A DNA stretch of 64,000 bases from Salinarchaeum sp. Harcht-Bsk1 (GTDB lineage: Archaea > Halobacteriota > Halobacteria > Halobacteriales > Salinarchaeaceae): positions 3,181,014-3,245,013 of the forward strand of contig NC_021313.1 in the NCBI RefSeq assembly GCF_000403645.1, read 5' to 3'. Positions within the stretch are counted from its first letter, which is position 1. Each line of letters begins with the position of its first letter. The notes beneath the pieces were generated by a model. It was given only the letters and a program-made list of their open reading frames with translations. It searched no databases and was not told the origin of the DNA. Made by a program: the position numbers and the translations under genes. Below are positions 43,297 through 51,579 of this stretch, one piece after another.

Positions 43297-44109
43297 GTGG
43301 ACGTGACATCCGATCCCGCCGAGCGCCTCGCCGTCGCTCGCGAGGCTGCGACTGCCGGTGGCGAGCGTGCGCTACAGGACTTTCGGGGAGACGTCGCCGT
43401 CGAGACGAAGTCGGGGCCGACCGACTACGTGACCGAGGCCGACAGGGCCGCACAGCGAACGGTCGTCGAGACGATCCGCGACTCCTTCCCCGACGATCCG
43501 ATCGTGGGCGAGGAAGACGAGACGCCGAACAGCGTCCCCGAGTCCGGACCTGCCTGGGTGATCGACCCCATCGACGGCACGGCAAACTACGTCCGGGGAA
43601 TGCACTGCTGGACGACGGCGGTTGCCGCAGTCGAGGACGGCGAACCCGTCGCGGCCGTCATTGCAGCCCCCGCACTGGGTGACCTCTATGCCGCTGGTGA
43701 AGACGGCGCGACGCGGAACGGTGATCGGATCTCGGTCGCCAGCCGGTCGGACCCACAGGAGGCTGCAGTCTGCCCGACGCTCTGGTGGTCGCGCGACCGC
43801 CGCGAGGAGTTCGGGGCGGTCGCAGACGCGGTCGTCCGGTCCTTCGGCGACTGCCGTCGAATCGGCTCCGCGCAGTACGAACTCGCGCTCGTGGCGGACG
43901 GGGCGCTCGACGCGACGATCGCGAACGTCTTCGCGTCGCCGTGGGACACGATCGCCGGTGCGCACGTCGTTCGACAGGCCGGGGGACGGGTAACCGACGT
44001 CGAGGGGGAGCGGTGGCGCCACGACGCACGAGGAATCGTGGCTTCGAGTGGGGAGATCCACGACGAGGCACTCGAAGCGACGCAAGCTGGCGATGGAGCA
44101 CGGCAGTGA
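43297..44109 (+). CDS. Inositol monophosphatase-family phosphatase
   Basis: A protein of about 270 residues in the Mg-dependent sugar-phosphatase family (inositol monophosphatase/FBPase IV). GPTDYVTEADRAAQ, the metal ligands in IVGEEDE, WVIDPIDGTANYVRGM and the C-terminal ASPWDTIAGAHVVRQAGG are all present. Archaeal members often act on both inositol 1-phosphate and fructose 1,6-bisphosphate. The frame is open to 43132, but the upstream part overlaps tiaS and has poor coding bias; GTG 43297 (MDVTSDPAERLAVARE) is the likely start. Confidence 0.87.
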   Translation: MDVTSDPAERLAVAREAATAGGERALQDFRGDVAVETKSGPTDYVTEADRAAQRTVVETIRDSFPDDPIVGEEDETPNSVPESGPAWVIDPIDGTANYVRGMHCWTTAVAAVEDGEPVAAVIAAPALGDLYAAGEDGATRNGDRISVASRSDPQEAAVCPTLWWSRDRREEFGAVADAVVRSFGDCRRIGSAQYELALVADGALDATIANVFASPWDTIAGAHVVRQAGGRVTDVEGERWRHDARGIVASSGEIHDEALEATQAGDGARQ

Positions 44110-44160
44110 CGGCCAGGCGACGGTCGGCAACGTCGCGATCCGCTACGCCGAGTTCCCGTT

Positions 44161-45369
44161 TCAGAGCGTCTTGAGACCGCTGCCAGTGAGCGCCACGACG
44201 ACGTCGGCGTCGTCGGCGAGGATGCCTTCGTCTCTGAACGCACGGAGCGCAGCGGGTCCGACGGCGCACGTCGGTTCGACGTAGAAACCGGACCGGTGTA
44301 ATCGATCGAGTGCGATCTCGAGCTGGTTTTCGCCGATTTCGATCGCGGCGCCGTCTGTTTCCTGGACGGCCGCGACGATCTGGTCCTTGCGGGGTGGGTC
44401 GCGGATCTGGATGCCGTCGGCCAACTCGTTGTCCGGGAGCCGGTCGTCGTCACCGTCGTCGCCGATGGAGACGCCGAGTCCACCGCTCGTCGTCGGAACG
44501 TCGGGGACGTCGTCCGGTTCCTCGGTGATTGGATCGGGTTCGACGCCGTCGAGAGCGTCGACGATCGGTGCGTAGCCGCTAGCCTGTGCAACCATGATTC
44601 GCGGGACGTCGTCGATCATCCCGGCGTCCTCGAGCGCTTTGAAACCGCGGTACGCCCCGAGCGAGAGCGTGCCGTTCCCGGTCGGTAGCACGACGGCGTC
44701 GGGGATCGACCAGTCGCGCTGGGCAGCGACCTCCAGCGCGAACGTCATCGTTCCCGCGAGGAATGCCGGGTTCCACGCGTGGCTCGCGTACCACGCGTCG
44801 CCGTCTTCGACTGCCTCGATGCAGGCCTCGCTCACGTCTTCCCGCGAGCCGTCGATCCGAACGGGCCGAGCTCCGGCACGCTGAATCGCCATGAGCTTCG
44901 ACTGCGGGAGTTCGCCGGGAACGTATATCTCGGCGTCGACGTTTGCTCGGGCAGCGTAGGTCGCGATCGAGGCGCCGGCGTTGCCGGAGGAGTCCTCGAC
45001 GATCGTGTCGACGCCGAGTTCCGCCGCCCGGGAGAGCGTCGTCGTCGCGCCCCGGTCTTTGAAGCTCCCCGTGGGGAAGACGTACTCGAGTTTGAACTGC
45101 GCGTTCCACTCGGGCGCGCCGACGAGCGGCGTGAACCCTTCGCCGAGCGTCACCTGCTGCGTGACCGGGAGGAACTCGAAGAAGGCCCAGAGGCCACGGC
45201 GGGTGTCGAGCCGGGAAAACGGCGGCGGCGAACCCTGTGGAACCGGGTTCTCCGCGAAATCGAGCGGGGAGCCACACGAACACCGCCATGGCTCGTCCGG
45301 GCCGGCCTCGTACGTCGCCCCACACGCTGAACACTGGAGATCAGTGGGGGTCGGGTCGTCGACCGCCAT
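44161..45369 (-). CDS. thrC: Threonine synthase
   Basis: A 402-residue PLP enzyme converting O-phosphohomoserine to threonine. An N-terminal zinc-ribbon (CSACGATYEAG ... CSCGSPLDF) precedes LGEGFTPLVGAPEW, FPTGSFKDRGAT with the PLP lysine, EDSSGNAGASIATYAA and PTGNGTLSLGAYRGFKAL. An acidic insertion (about 285-330, with DDGDDDRLPDNEL) is halophilic. ATG 45369 overlaps the stop of the deacylase gene by one base (TGATG), so the two are coupled. A second, more distant paralog is at 60659. Confidence 0.88.
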   Translation of the reverse strand: MAVDDPTPTDLQCSACGATYEAGPDEPWRCSCGSPLDFAENPVPQGSPPPFSRLDTRRGLWAFFEFLPVTQQVTLGEGFTPLVGAPEWNAQFKLEYVFPTGSFKDRGATTTLSRAAELGVDTIVEDSSGNAGASIATYAARANVDAEIYVPGELPQSKLMAIQRAGARPVRIDGSREDVSEACIEAVEDGDAWYASHAWNPAFLAGTMTFALEVAAQRDWSIPDAVVLPTGNGTLSLGAYRGFKALEDAGMIDDVPRIMVAQASGYAPIVDALDGVEPDPITEEPDDVPDVPTTSGGLGVSIGDDGDDDRLPDNELADGIQIRDPPRKDQIVAAVQETDGAAIEIGENQLEIALDRLHRSGFYVEPTCAVGPAALRAFRDEGILADDADVVVALTGSGLKTL

Positions 45370-46325
45370 CAGTACGTGTCGACCTCCGTTCCGATGGAGC
45401 AGACGTACTCGCCGGTCGCGACCTGCGGGAGCCGACGGGTTCGCCAGCAGATCCCGTCCTCGTTCGCGGTCACGGTCTCTTTCGTCTGTCCGAACACGTC
45501 GGTGATCGTGAACAGGGTGTCGCCCTGTGAGACGTGATCGCCGAGGTCGACCGCCATCGAGACGAGGCCGCCGCATGGGGCTCCGTACTGCTCGAAGCTG
45601 TTCGCACGCGTTTGCTGTGCTGGCTGGACGGATCCCTCGAGGAAGTCGTAGTATCGCAGGACGTTGAAGACGCCGTCGACGCCGGCCTGGATCGACTGCT
45701 CGTCCCAGCCGACGCAGCCGCCGAGTTCGGGATCGACCGTCGGAACCCCGGCGTCAGGCCCTTCTCGTGCGAGTTGTCCGTCCGGGCCTTTCTGATCGAG
45801 CACGTAACCACAGCCAAAGGCCTTGGCGAGTTCCAGACACTGGTCGTGGAGCCGGTGGCGAGTACCACACCTGACCCGGACCTCGTCGATCATCCGACTC
45901 GTCGAGCCCTGGTGGAGGTCGAGGACGAGGTCGGCCGAACTGGCGACGTCGAAGGTGGCGGCCGCGATGCGCTCGCTGGAGGTGCCTTCTGCGTCGCCCG
46001 GATACGTCCGGTTCATCTTCGTGTCGTCGATGGGGTTCCGGTGTTCGGCGACCTGGAAGGCGTGGTAGTTGACGATTCCGACGATCAGGATCGTTCCCCG
46101 TAGCTCCGCCGGATCGATCCGCGGGACGACGCGCTGGAGGACGCCGACGCCGTTGAGTTCGTCGCCGTCACTGGCCGCCTGCAGGTAGAGCGTGTCCCCG
46201 TCCTCGGCACCGTTGATCACTGCCACCGGGAGGCCGAACTCGCTACCGTCACGCGTCTCACCGACGACGAGGCGCCCGGTATCCAGCTCTCCGGGGGCGG
46301 CCGTCGCCGACCCGAGGGACGTCAT
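45369..46325 (-). CDS. Succinylglutamate desuccinylase/aspartoacylase-family protein (M14-like)
   Basis: A 318-residue zinc carboxypeptidase-fold protein. The first zinc-site motif, usually [AG]-x-HGDE, reads AASDGDELNG, so the histidine ligand appears to be replaced by Asp while the Glu is kept. The later ligand motif DLHQGS is intact, as are VNYHAF, HRNP and KMNRTYPG. The C-terminal domain (about 240-318) is a barrel-sandwich hybrid (LVSMAVDLGDHVSQGDTLFTI). Probable deacylase; substrate unknown. It is translationally coupled to threonine synthase, a pairing without an obvious metabolic reason. Confidence 0.8.
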   Translation of the reverse strand: MTSLGSATAAPGELDTGRLVVGETRDGSEFGLPVAVINGAEDGDTLYLQAASDGDELNGVGVLQRVVPRIDPAELRGTILIVGIVNYHAFQVAEHRNPIDDTKMNRTYPGDAEGTSSERIAAATFDVASSADLVLDLHQGSTSRMIDEVRVRCGTRHRLHDQCLELAKAFGCGYVLDQKGPDGQLAREGPDAGVPTVDPELGGCVGWDEQSIQAGVDGVFNVLRYYDFLEGSVQPAQQTRANSFEQYGAPCGGLVSMAVDLGDHVSQGDTLFTITDVFGQTKETVTANEDGICWRTRRLPQVATGEYVCSIGTEVDTY

Positions 46326-46417
46326 TGTCCAAGGTGGACACCGCTACCCCCTTGAGCGATTCGGTTCAAGCGGTGCGCGCCGTTTGGGGTTGCCACGAAT
46401 TCGCCGTCGGGGCAACA

Positions 46418-46424
46418 CCTTAGT
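46418..46424 (+). promoter_or_regulatory. TATA-like box of the 46448 MFS gene
   Basis: CCTTAGT lies 24-30 bases before ATG 46448, fitting a leaderless transcript. Confidence 0.4.
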
Positions 46425-46447
46425 CCCGACCCCGAGCAAGCACCACC

Positions 46448-47776
46448 ATGGCCTCCGACACGGCCGAGGCAGCAGGACCGATCGACGCTTTCCGATCGTT
46501 CTTCGCACTCGAACGGGACGTCCTCGTGCTCTCGCTGGCGATGTTCGCCTTCAGCCTCGGCTTCCAGATGACCAGCCGGTTCCTCCCCGAGTATCTGGTT
46601 GCGCTCGGAGCGAGCGGCTTCGTGGTCGGCCTCTTCGGCACCGTCGGGAACGTCATCTCCGCCGTCTATCCCTATCCAGGCGGCGCACTCTCGGATCGGA
46701 TCGGTTCCCGCTACTCGCTGACGCTCTTCGGCTTGCTCTCGACGTTCGGGTTCGCCGTCTGGCTGATCGCACCGGGACTCGAACCGATCACCATCGACGG
46801 CGTCGCGATCGAACCGTGGCTCTGGATCTTCGTGGGGCTGCTCCTCGCACAGGCCTGGAAGTCGTTCGGACTCGGGGCGACGTTCGCTGTCGTCAAGCAG
46901 GCTACCGATCCAGAGCGACTCGCCGCCGGGTTCGCGAGTACCGAGACTTTCCGGCGGACGGCGTTTCTGATCGGGCCCGTGTTGGCGGCGGTGCTCATCG
47001 GACTCGACGACACCTTCACCGTCAGTTTCCAGTACGTCCTCGCTGTCGCCGTCGCCTTCGGCGCGATCGGTACGATCGCCCAGCACGTCCTCTACGATGC
47101 GAGCGAGGACACGATAGGCGACTCCTTCGAGGGGATCCAGCAAATCCGCGAGGATCTCGCGAACATGCCGGCGCCCCTCCGCCCGCTCCTCGTCGGCGAT
47201 ACGCTGGTTCGCTTCGCCAACGGGATGGTGTACGTCTTCTTCGTGCTCGTCGTCACGGACTTCCTCGCCGTCGGCGTCGACGCCATCTCGATCGGCGGCG
47301 CGACGCTGAACGTCGACCTCTCCCCCGCGGCCTTCTTCGGTTACCTGCTCGGCGTCGAGATGCTGGTCGCGCTGCTCGTGATGGCACCGGCGGCGAAACT
47401 CGCAGAATGCGTCGGCTTGAAACCCGTCGTGGCGACCGGGTTCGCCGTCTACGCAATCTTCCCGATCGTCCTGATCTTCGCCCCAGCGAACCCGGAGGCG
47501 CTCGTCGCGGTCTTTGCCTTCTCGGGGCTCCGGTTCGCCGGACTTCCCTCACACAAGGCACTGATCGTCGGGCCCGCTCAGGCAGACGCTGGCGGACGAG
47601 TGACCGGCGCCTACTACCTCCTCAGGAACACCATCGTGATTCCGAGCGCCGCCATCGGCGGCGCGCTCTGGGACTTCGTGAGCCCGGAGGTCGCGTTCAC
47701 GGTCGCCGCGGTGATCGGCCTGCTCGGCACCGGGTACTTCCTCGTCTTCGGCGAGGAGTTCGAAGCCTACGAGTGA
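46448..47776 (+). CDS. MFS transporter
   Basis: A 442-residue major facilitator with about 12 helices. YPYPGGALSDRIGSRYSLTLFG is the loop 2-3 signature with the G-x3-D-R-x-G pattern. The long loop between helices 6 and 7 (ASEDTIGDSFEGIQQIREDLANMP) is acidic. It is unrelated in detail to the MFS at 30434. Substrate unknown. It is divergent from the M14-like gene. Confidence 0.85.
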   Translation: MASDTAEAAGPIDAFRSFFALERDVLVLSLAMFAFSLGFQMTSRFLPEYLVALGASGFVVGLFGTVGNVISAVYPYPGGALSDRIGSRYSLTLFGLLSTFGFAVWLIAPGLEPITIDGVAIEPWLWIFVGLLLAQAWKSFGLGATFAVVKQATDPERLAAGFASTETFRRTAFLIGPVLAAVLIGLDDTFTVSFQYVLAVAVAFGAIGTIAQHVLYDASEDTIGDSFEGIQQIREDLANMPAPLRPLLVGDTLVRFANGMVYVFFVLVVTDFLAVGVDAISIGGATLNVDLSPAAFFGYLLGVEMLVALLVMAPAAKLAECVGLKPVVATGFAVYAIFPIVLIFAPANPEALVAVFAFSGLRFAGLPSHKALIVGPAQADAGGRVTGAYYLLRNTIVIPSAAIGGALWDFVSPEVAFTVAAVIGLLGTGYFLVFGEEFEAYE

Positions 47777-47878
47777 ACGATCGTCGGGCTATCTCTCCAA
47801 CCGGCTATTCGCACCCAGTGCGCCGAGCCGTACCGGCCATTTCCTGCAGAATGCGGTATCGTGGCTGCCGACTCACGC

Positions 47879-48829
47879 TCAGTACTCCGACTCGTACCAG
47901 TCCAGCGTGCGCTCGATCCCTTCGCGGTATGCCGTCGGTTCGACGTCGAACTTCGCGGCGAACTTCTCGTGGGAGACCTCGAACGGTTCTGTGATCTGAT
48001 ACCGAGTCTCCTCGAGTTCGGCGAGTGGCCGAATCGCGAGGCCGGCAAGGCGCAGTATCCAGCCGGGCAGTTCGCGTACGGTCGGCTCGGTTCCCACAAT
48101 CTCGCCGGCGACCTCGACGAACTCACGGGTCGTGATCGGTTCGTCGCTCGGAACGTGCCAGGCCTCGCCGAGCGCAGCGTCGCTGGCACCGAGCGTCACG
48201 AGGGCCCTCGCGAAGTCCTCGATGTACGTGTAGCTGTGTGGAACGTCGGGATCGCCGGGGAACCAGACCGTCGATCCATCGAGTACGTTCGGGAACACCC
48301 GATCGCCGACGATCGATCCGGTGACTCCTGGGCCGTAGAAGTCGCTCGCACGCCCGATCGTGGCGCGGACGCGGCCGCTCTCGTGGGCGTCGAGGACGGT
48401 TTCGGCCATCTCGGCACGGACCTCGCCCTTCGAGCCCGCTGCAGCGTAGGGCAGGTCCTCGTGGATCGGTCCCTCGACGGGACCGTACATGTAGAGATCG
48501 TCAGCCATGACGAACGTCGCATCCGCAGCGTCCGCGGCGTCGAGTGTTGCGCGCACGAGTGGCGGAAACAGCTCTGGCCATCTGTGATAGGGTGGCTGCA
48601 CGCAGAAGTAGACCACCGCGGCGTCTGCACAGGCCTCGCGAGCCTGGTCGGGGACGGAGAGATCAGCAGCCTGCACCGAGACCTCGTCCGCGATCGCATC
48701 CGGTGCGGCGCCGGACCGGTTGACGACCTGGACGTCGGCGTCTGCGTCGACGAGTTGCGCCGCGACGTGCTGCCCGACCTGCCCGGTGCCCAGCACGACG
48801 TGGCGGCCGGTCGCTGGCGTCGGTCTCAC
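47879..48829 (-). CDS. NAD-dependent epimerase/dehydratase-family protein
   Basis: A 316-residue extended short-chain dehydrogenase. The nucleotide motif is VLGTGQVGQHVA (G-x2-G-x2-G variant without the usual TG-x2-GF). The catalytic tyrosine is probably in MYGPVEGPIHED, and PHSYTYIEDFARAL follows as in atypical SDRs. The G-T-G-Q-V-G start suggests an NmrA-like or NAD-dependent reductase acting on small molecules. Substrate unknown. Confidence 0.78.
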   Translation of the reverse strand: MRPTPATGRHVVLGTGQVGQHVAAQLVDADADVQVVNRSGAAPDAIADEVSVQAADLSVPDQAREACADAAVVYFCVQPPYHRWPELFPPLVRATLDAADAADATFVMADDLYMYGPVEGPIHEDLPYAAAGSKGEVRAEMAETVLDAHESGRVRATIGRASDFYGPGVTGSIVGDRVFPNVLDGSTVWFPGDPDVPHSYTYIEDFARALVTLGASDAALGEAWHVPSDEPITTREFVEVAGEIVGTEPTVRELPGWILRLAGLAIRPLAELEETRYQITEPFEVSHEKFAAKFDVEPTAYREGIERTLDWYESEY

Positions 48830-48980
48830 GGTCCACCCCCGCTACGTAGAACGCGTTGGCGGAGCCGATCGTGGACAGTGGGTGATCGGTCCTGCATGGC
48901 TCTCGCTAGCTTTGTTCTCACTCGGTCATGGTGTAGTTTGGTGTCTCGCGAAGCTACCGCCGGTCTCACCGACGGTCCTC

Positions 48981-49619
48981 TCACTCACGGTTCGCGTCGA
49001 GTTCGCGGCGCATCTCCACTGCTGGGCCCTCGACGCCGTCGCCGAAGTCGAAGCGTCGCTCACTGATGGCCTCGTAGCCGTGTCGTTCGTAGAATCCGCG
49101 GGCGTTGACCGAGGCGAGGAACCCCAGCGAGTCCAGCCCCTCGTCACGGGCCTCGACTTCGAGCCGCCGCAGGAGGGCCGATCCCACGCCCTCGCCCGCG
49201 TGGTCTGGATCGACGTACACTGCCCGGATCCCGCCATCGGCCGGTTCGTCCAGATACTCCGGCGGTTCGAATCGAACGTCCCCGAAACCGGCGATCATCC
49301 GCGCGCCTGCTCCGTCGTCCGCTGGCACTTCCGCCACGAATAACCGCCCATCGTCGGGCTGCACGCCGACCGAATCGTCGGCGTGGGTGTCACTTTCGTC
49401 GGCTGCGTCGTCAGCACCGTCAGTTTCGTCGGTATCTTCGCCTTCGTCGTCAACATCGTCGGCTTGATCGTCAGTATCTCCGGAATCGTCGTCCGGCAGG
49501 GTGACCCAGGCCTCGACGACGGCATCGTCGTAGGCGTCGGCAGCGAGCTGACGAACCGATCGCTCGTGCACCGACCCGATGACGTCCCCGTCGCCTGCCG
49601 CTGCTTCGCGAATCCGCAT
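48981..49619 (-). CDS. GNAT N-acetyltransferase with an Asp-rich insertion
   Basis: A 212-residue acetyltransferase. MRIREAAAGDGDVIGSVHERS is the usual GNAT opening; VYVDPDHAGEGVGSALLRRLE is motif A, binding acetyl-CoA pyrophosphate; and FLASVNARGFYERHGYEAISE is motif B with the catalytic Tyr region. Between strands 1 and 2 lies an insertion at about 43-90 made almost only of Asp, Glu, Thr, Ala and Gly (DDDSGDTDDQADDVDDEGED and on). A TATA box about 28 bases before 49619 confirms this start over the longer open frame. Substrate unknown. Confidence 0.82.
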   Translation of the reverse strand: MRIREAAAGDGDVIGSVHERSVRQLAADAYDDAVVEAWVTLPDDDSGDTDDQADDVDDEGEDTDETDGADDAADESDTHADDSVGVQPDDGRLFVAEVPADDGAGARMIAGFGDVRFEPPEYLDEPADGGIRAVYVDPDHAGEGVGSALLRRLEVEARDEGLDSLGFLASVNARGFYERHGYEAISERRFDFGDGVEGPAVEMRRELDANRE

Positions 49620-49642
49620 GCGATCGAATTCGGGACAGGAGC

Positions 49643-49651
49643 CAATAAAGG
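49643..49651 (-). promoter_or_regulatory. TATA-like box of the GNAT gene
   Basis: The minus strand reads CCTTTATTG, centred 28 bases before ATG 49619; leaderless promoter. Confidence 0.5.
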
Positions 49652-49755
49652 CGATCCGGGGTCGTGAACGGTTGGCACAGCCGGGGAGGAACGCTCCCCG
49701 GCCCGAAGTGCCGCAGCCCCAGTCGTTAGGAACCCCTCGTTCGTGGTAGCAAACG

Positions 49756-50601
49756 ATGACGACGCCAACGACGACGCTACGAGGCGGCGACGAGTTACCG
49801 ATGGTCGGGCTCGGCACCTGGAACATCGAGGGCGAGGACCTCCGGAACTCGCTTCGAGCGGGCCTCGACGCGGGGTACACCCACGTCGACACCGCGGAAG
49901 GGTACCGCAACGAAGCCACGATCGGGGAGGTGCTCGCGGAGGAATCCGTCGACCGGGAGGACCTCTTTCTGACTTCGAAGGTGCTCCCGAAGAATCTCGG
50001 CTACGAGTCCGTGATCCAGTCTTGCAAGGAGAGCCTCGAGAAGCTCGGAACCGACTACCTCGACCTCTACCTGATCCACTGGCCGAACCCCGCGATTTCC
50101 GTCCGCGAGACCCTCTCGGCGATGGCGCACCTGAAACGGGAAGGACTCGTGCGCAACGTCGGCGTCTCGAACTTCGACACCTACCAGCTCTCCGCGGCGC
50201 TGCACGTCTCCCCGGTGGACATCTCGGTCAACCAGATCGAGTTCCATCCGTGGCTGCAGCGACCGGACCTCGTCGATTTCTGTCGTGAACACGACGTGGC
50301 CGTCGAGGCTGCCGCGCCGCTGGGTCGAACTGAGCTGTTCGCGGACGAGGTCCTCCAGGAACTCGCGGACGACTACGGCCGATCCGTCCCACAGATCGCG
50401 CTCAGGTGGGCCGTCGAGCGCGGCGTTACGGTGCTCCCGAAGTCGACCAGTCCCGAGCACGTCCGGGCGAACCTCGACCTCTTCGAGTGGTCGATCGACG
50501 AGGCGGATCTCGAACGGATCGACGCGCTCGATCGCGGCGAGGCAGTCTACGACGACCGGGTGCGGGGCTGGGAGGGCGACGTCTACGGGATCTCGGAATA
50601 A
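49756..50601 (+). CDS. Aldo/keto reductase
   Basis: A 281-residue NADPH-dependent oxidoreductase. The catalytic tetrad can be placed: Asp and Tyr in DTAEGYRNE, Lys in LTSKVLPKN and His in LIHWPNP. GVSNFDTYQL, NQIEFHPWLQ and VLPKSTSPEHVRANLDLFEW are further family marks; the last binds the coenzyme 2'-phosphate. It resembles the AKR5 2,5-diketo-gluconate/methylglyoxal reductase group. Physiological substrate unknown. Confidence 0.9.
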   Translation: MTTPTTTLRGGDELPMVGLGTWNIEGEDLRNSLRAGLDAGYTHVDTAEGYRNEATIGEVLAEESVDREDLFLTSKVLPKNLGYESVIQSCKESLEKLGTDYLDLYLIHWPNPAISVRETLSAMAHLKREGLVRNVGVSNFDTYQLSAALHVSPVDISVNQIEFHPWLQRPDLVDFCREHDVAVEAAAPLGRTELFADEVLQELADDYGRSVPQIALRWAVERGVTVLPKSTSPEHVRANLDLFEWSIDEADLERIDALDRGEAVYDDRVRGWEGDVYGISE

Positions 50602-50608
50602 TCCGGCG

Positions 50609-51508
50609 TCACTCCGCGCCTTCCGTCGACCGCCCGGGGCCCTCGACGTCGAGCACGTTCATCGATTCGTCGACCGTGACCACGAGTTCCTCTCCATCGG
50701 CCTCGAAGGTGACCGTCACGCGATACGGATCCGAAGCCTCGATCGACGTGTCCTCGTCGTCGAACGCGGCGAACTGCCAGAGCGACCGTTCGCGGACGTC
50801 GACGCCTCTGTCGTGGAAAAACGAGACGATCGTGGGATCCGCCAGCAGCGGCGTACCGACGTCGGTCGTCAGTTCGCCCGCACACCGCGTACAGTCGTAG
50901 CGCACGAGGGGAATTGACTGTAGCTCCTCAATGCCATCTGATGGTTCTTCGACGACGACGATCCGCGATTCGGTTTCTCCCTCGCAGTACGGGCAGACGT
51001 CGTTGCGAAGCTGTTCGAGGAGCGTTCGAAGATAGCGCTCGGTTCGGGCGGGCATCTCCGCATGCGCGACGCCGACGAAGGTCCCTGGCGGTACGGGATA
51101 CTGGATGGCCATCGAACAGGACTCACACTCCATGCGGGCGAACTCGTCCTCGTAGCGGAACTGCCAGCGACCGTCACAGCTCGGACAGGGTTCGTCGAGT
51201 TCGACGGGATCCATCGAGCCAGCCATCGTGTAGGCGCCACCGAGGATCGCGCCGACGACGCGGATACCAGCGGCTGTCAGCTTGTAGCCGTCCTCGGTCT
51301 TCCGGACGAACTGGTCGGTGAGCTTGCCGAGGTGGTAGTTGAACTGGCCAGAGTCCGCGACGTCGACGGAGTCGTGGAGGTCGGAGAAGGACGCGCTGTA
51401 CTCGTCGAGTTCCCAGAGCGCTCGGAGGATCGCGATGCGGTTGTCGTCGGAGAGCACGGCGAAGGCTTCGTCGGGATCGACGGCCTCCTCGAACGACGAC
51501 TGGTCCAT
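50609..51508 (-). CDS. ArsR-like winged-helix regulator with zinc ribbons
   Basis: A 299-residue protein. The winged helix is at about 12-95 (EAFAVLSDDNRIAILRALWELDEYSASFSDLHDSV, QFNYHLGKLTDQFVRK), the form common in haloarchaeal ArsR-type regulators. Two CxxC pairs, CPSCDGRW and CESCS, then CPYCEGE and CTRCAGE, make two zinc-ribbon-like elements in the middle. The C-terminal 90 residues are beta-rich. It is convergent with the aldo/keto reductase gene (7 bases apart). Confidence 0.82.
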   Translation of the reverse strand: MDQSSFEEAVDPDEAFAVLSDDNRIAILRALWELDEYSASFSDLHDSVDVADSGQFNYHLGKLTDQFVRKTEDGYKLTAAGIRVVGAILGGAYTMAGSMDPVELDEPCPSCDGRWQFRYEDEFARMECESCSMAIQYPVPPGTFVGVAHAEMPARTERYLRTLLEQLRNDVCPYCEGETESRIVVVEEPSDGIEELQSIPLVRYDCTRCAGELTTDVGTPLLADPTIVSFFHDRGVDVRERSLWQFAAFDDEDTSIEASDPYRVTVTFEADGEELVVTVDESMNVLDVEGPGRSTEGAE

Positions 51509-51579
51509 AGTCGATGCTCGGGCGACGCGCTGCTTAGAACTGACGGCGATACGGTAGCGTCCCGCAGGATCACCGCTGG

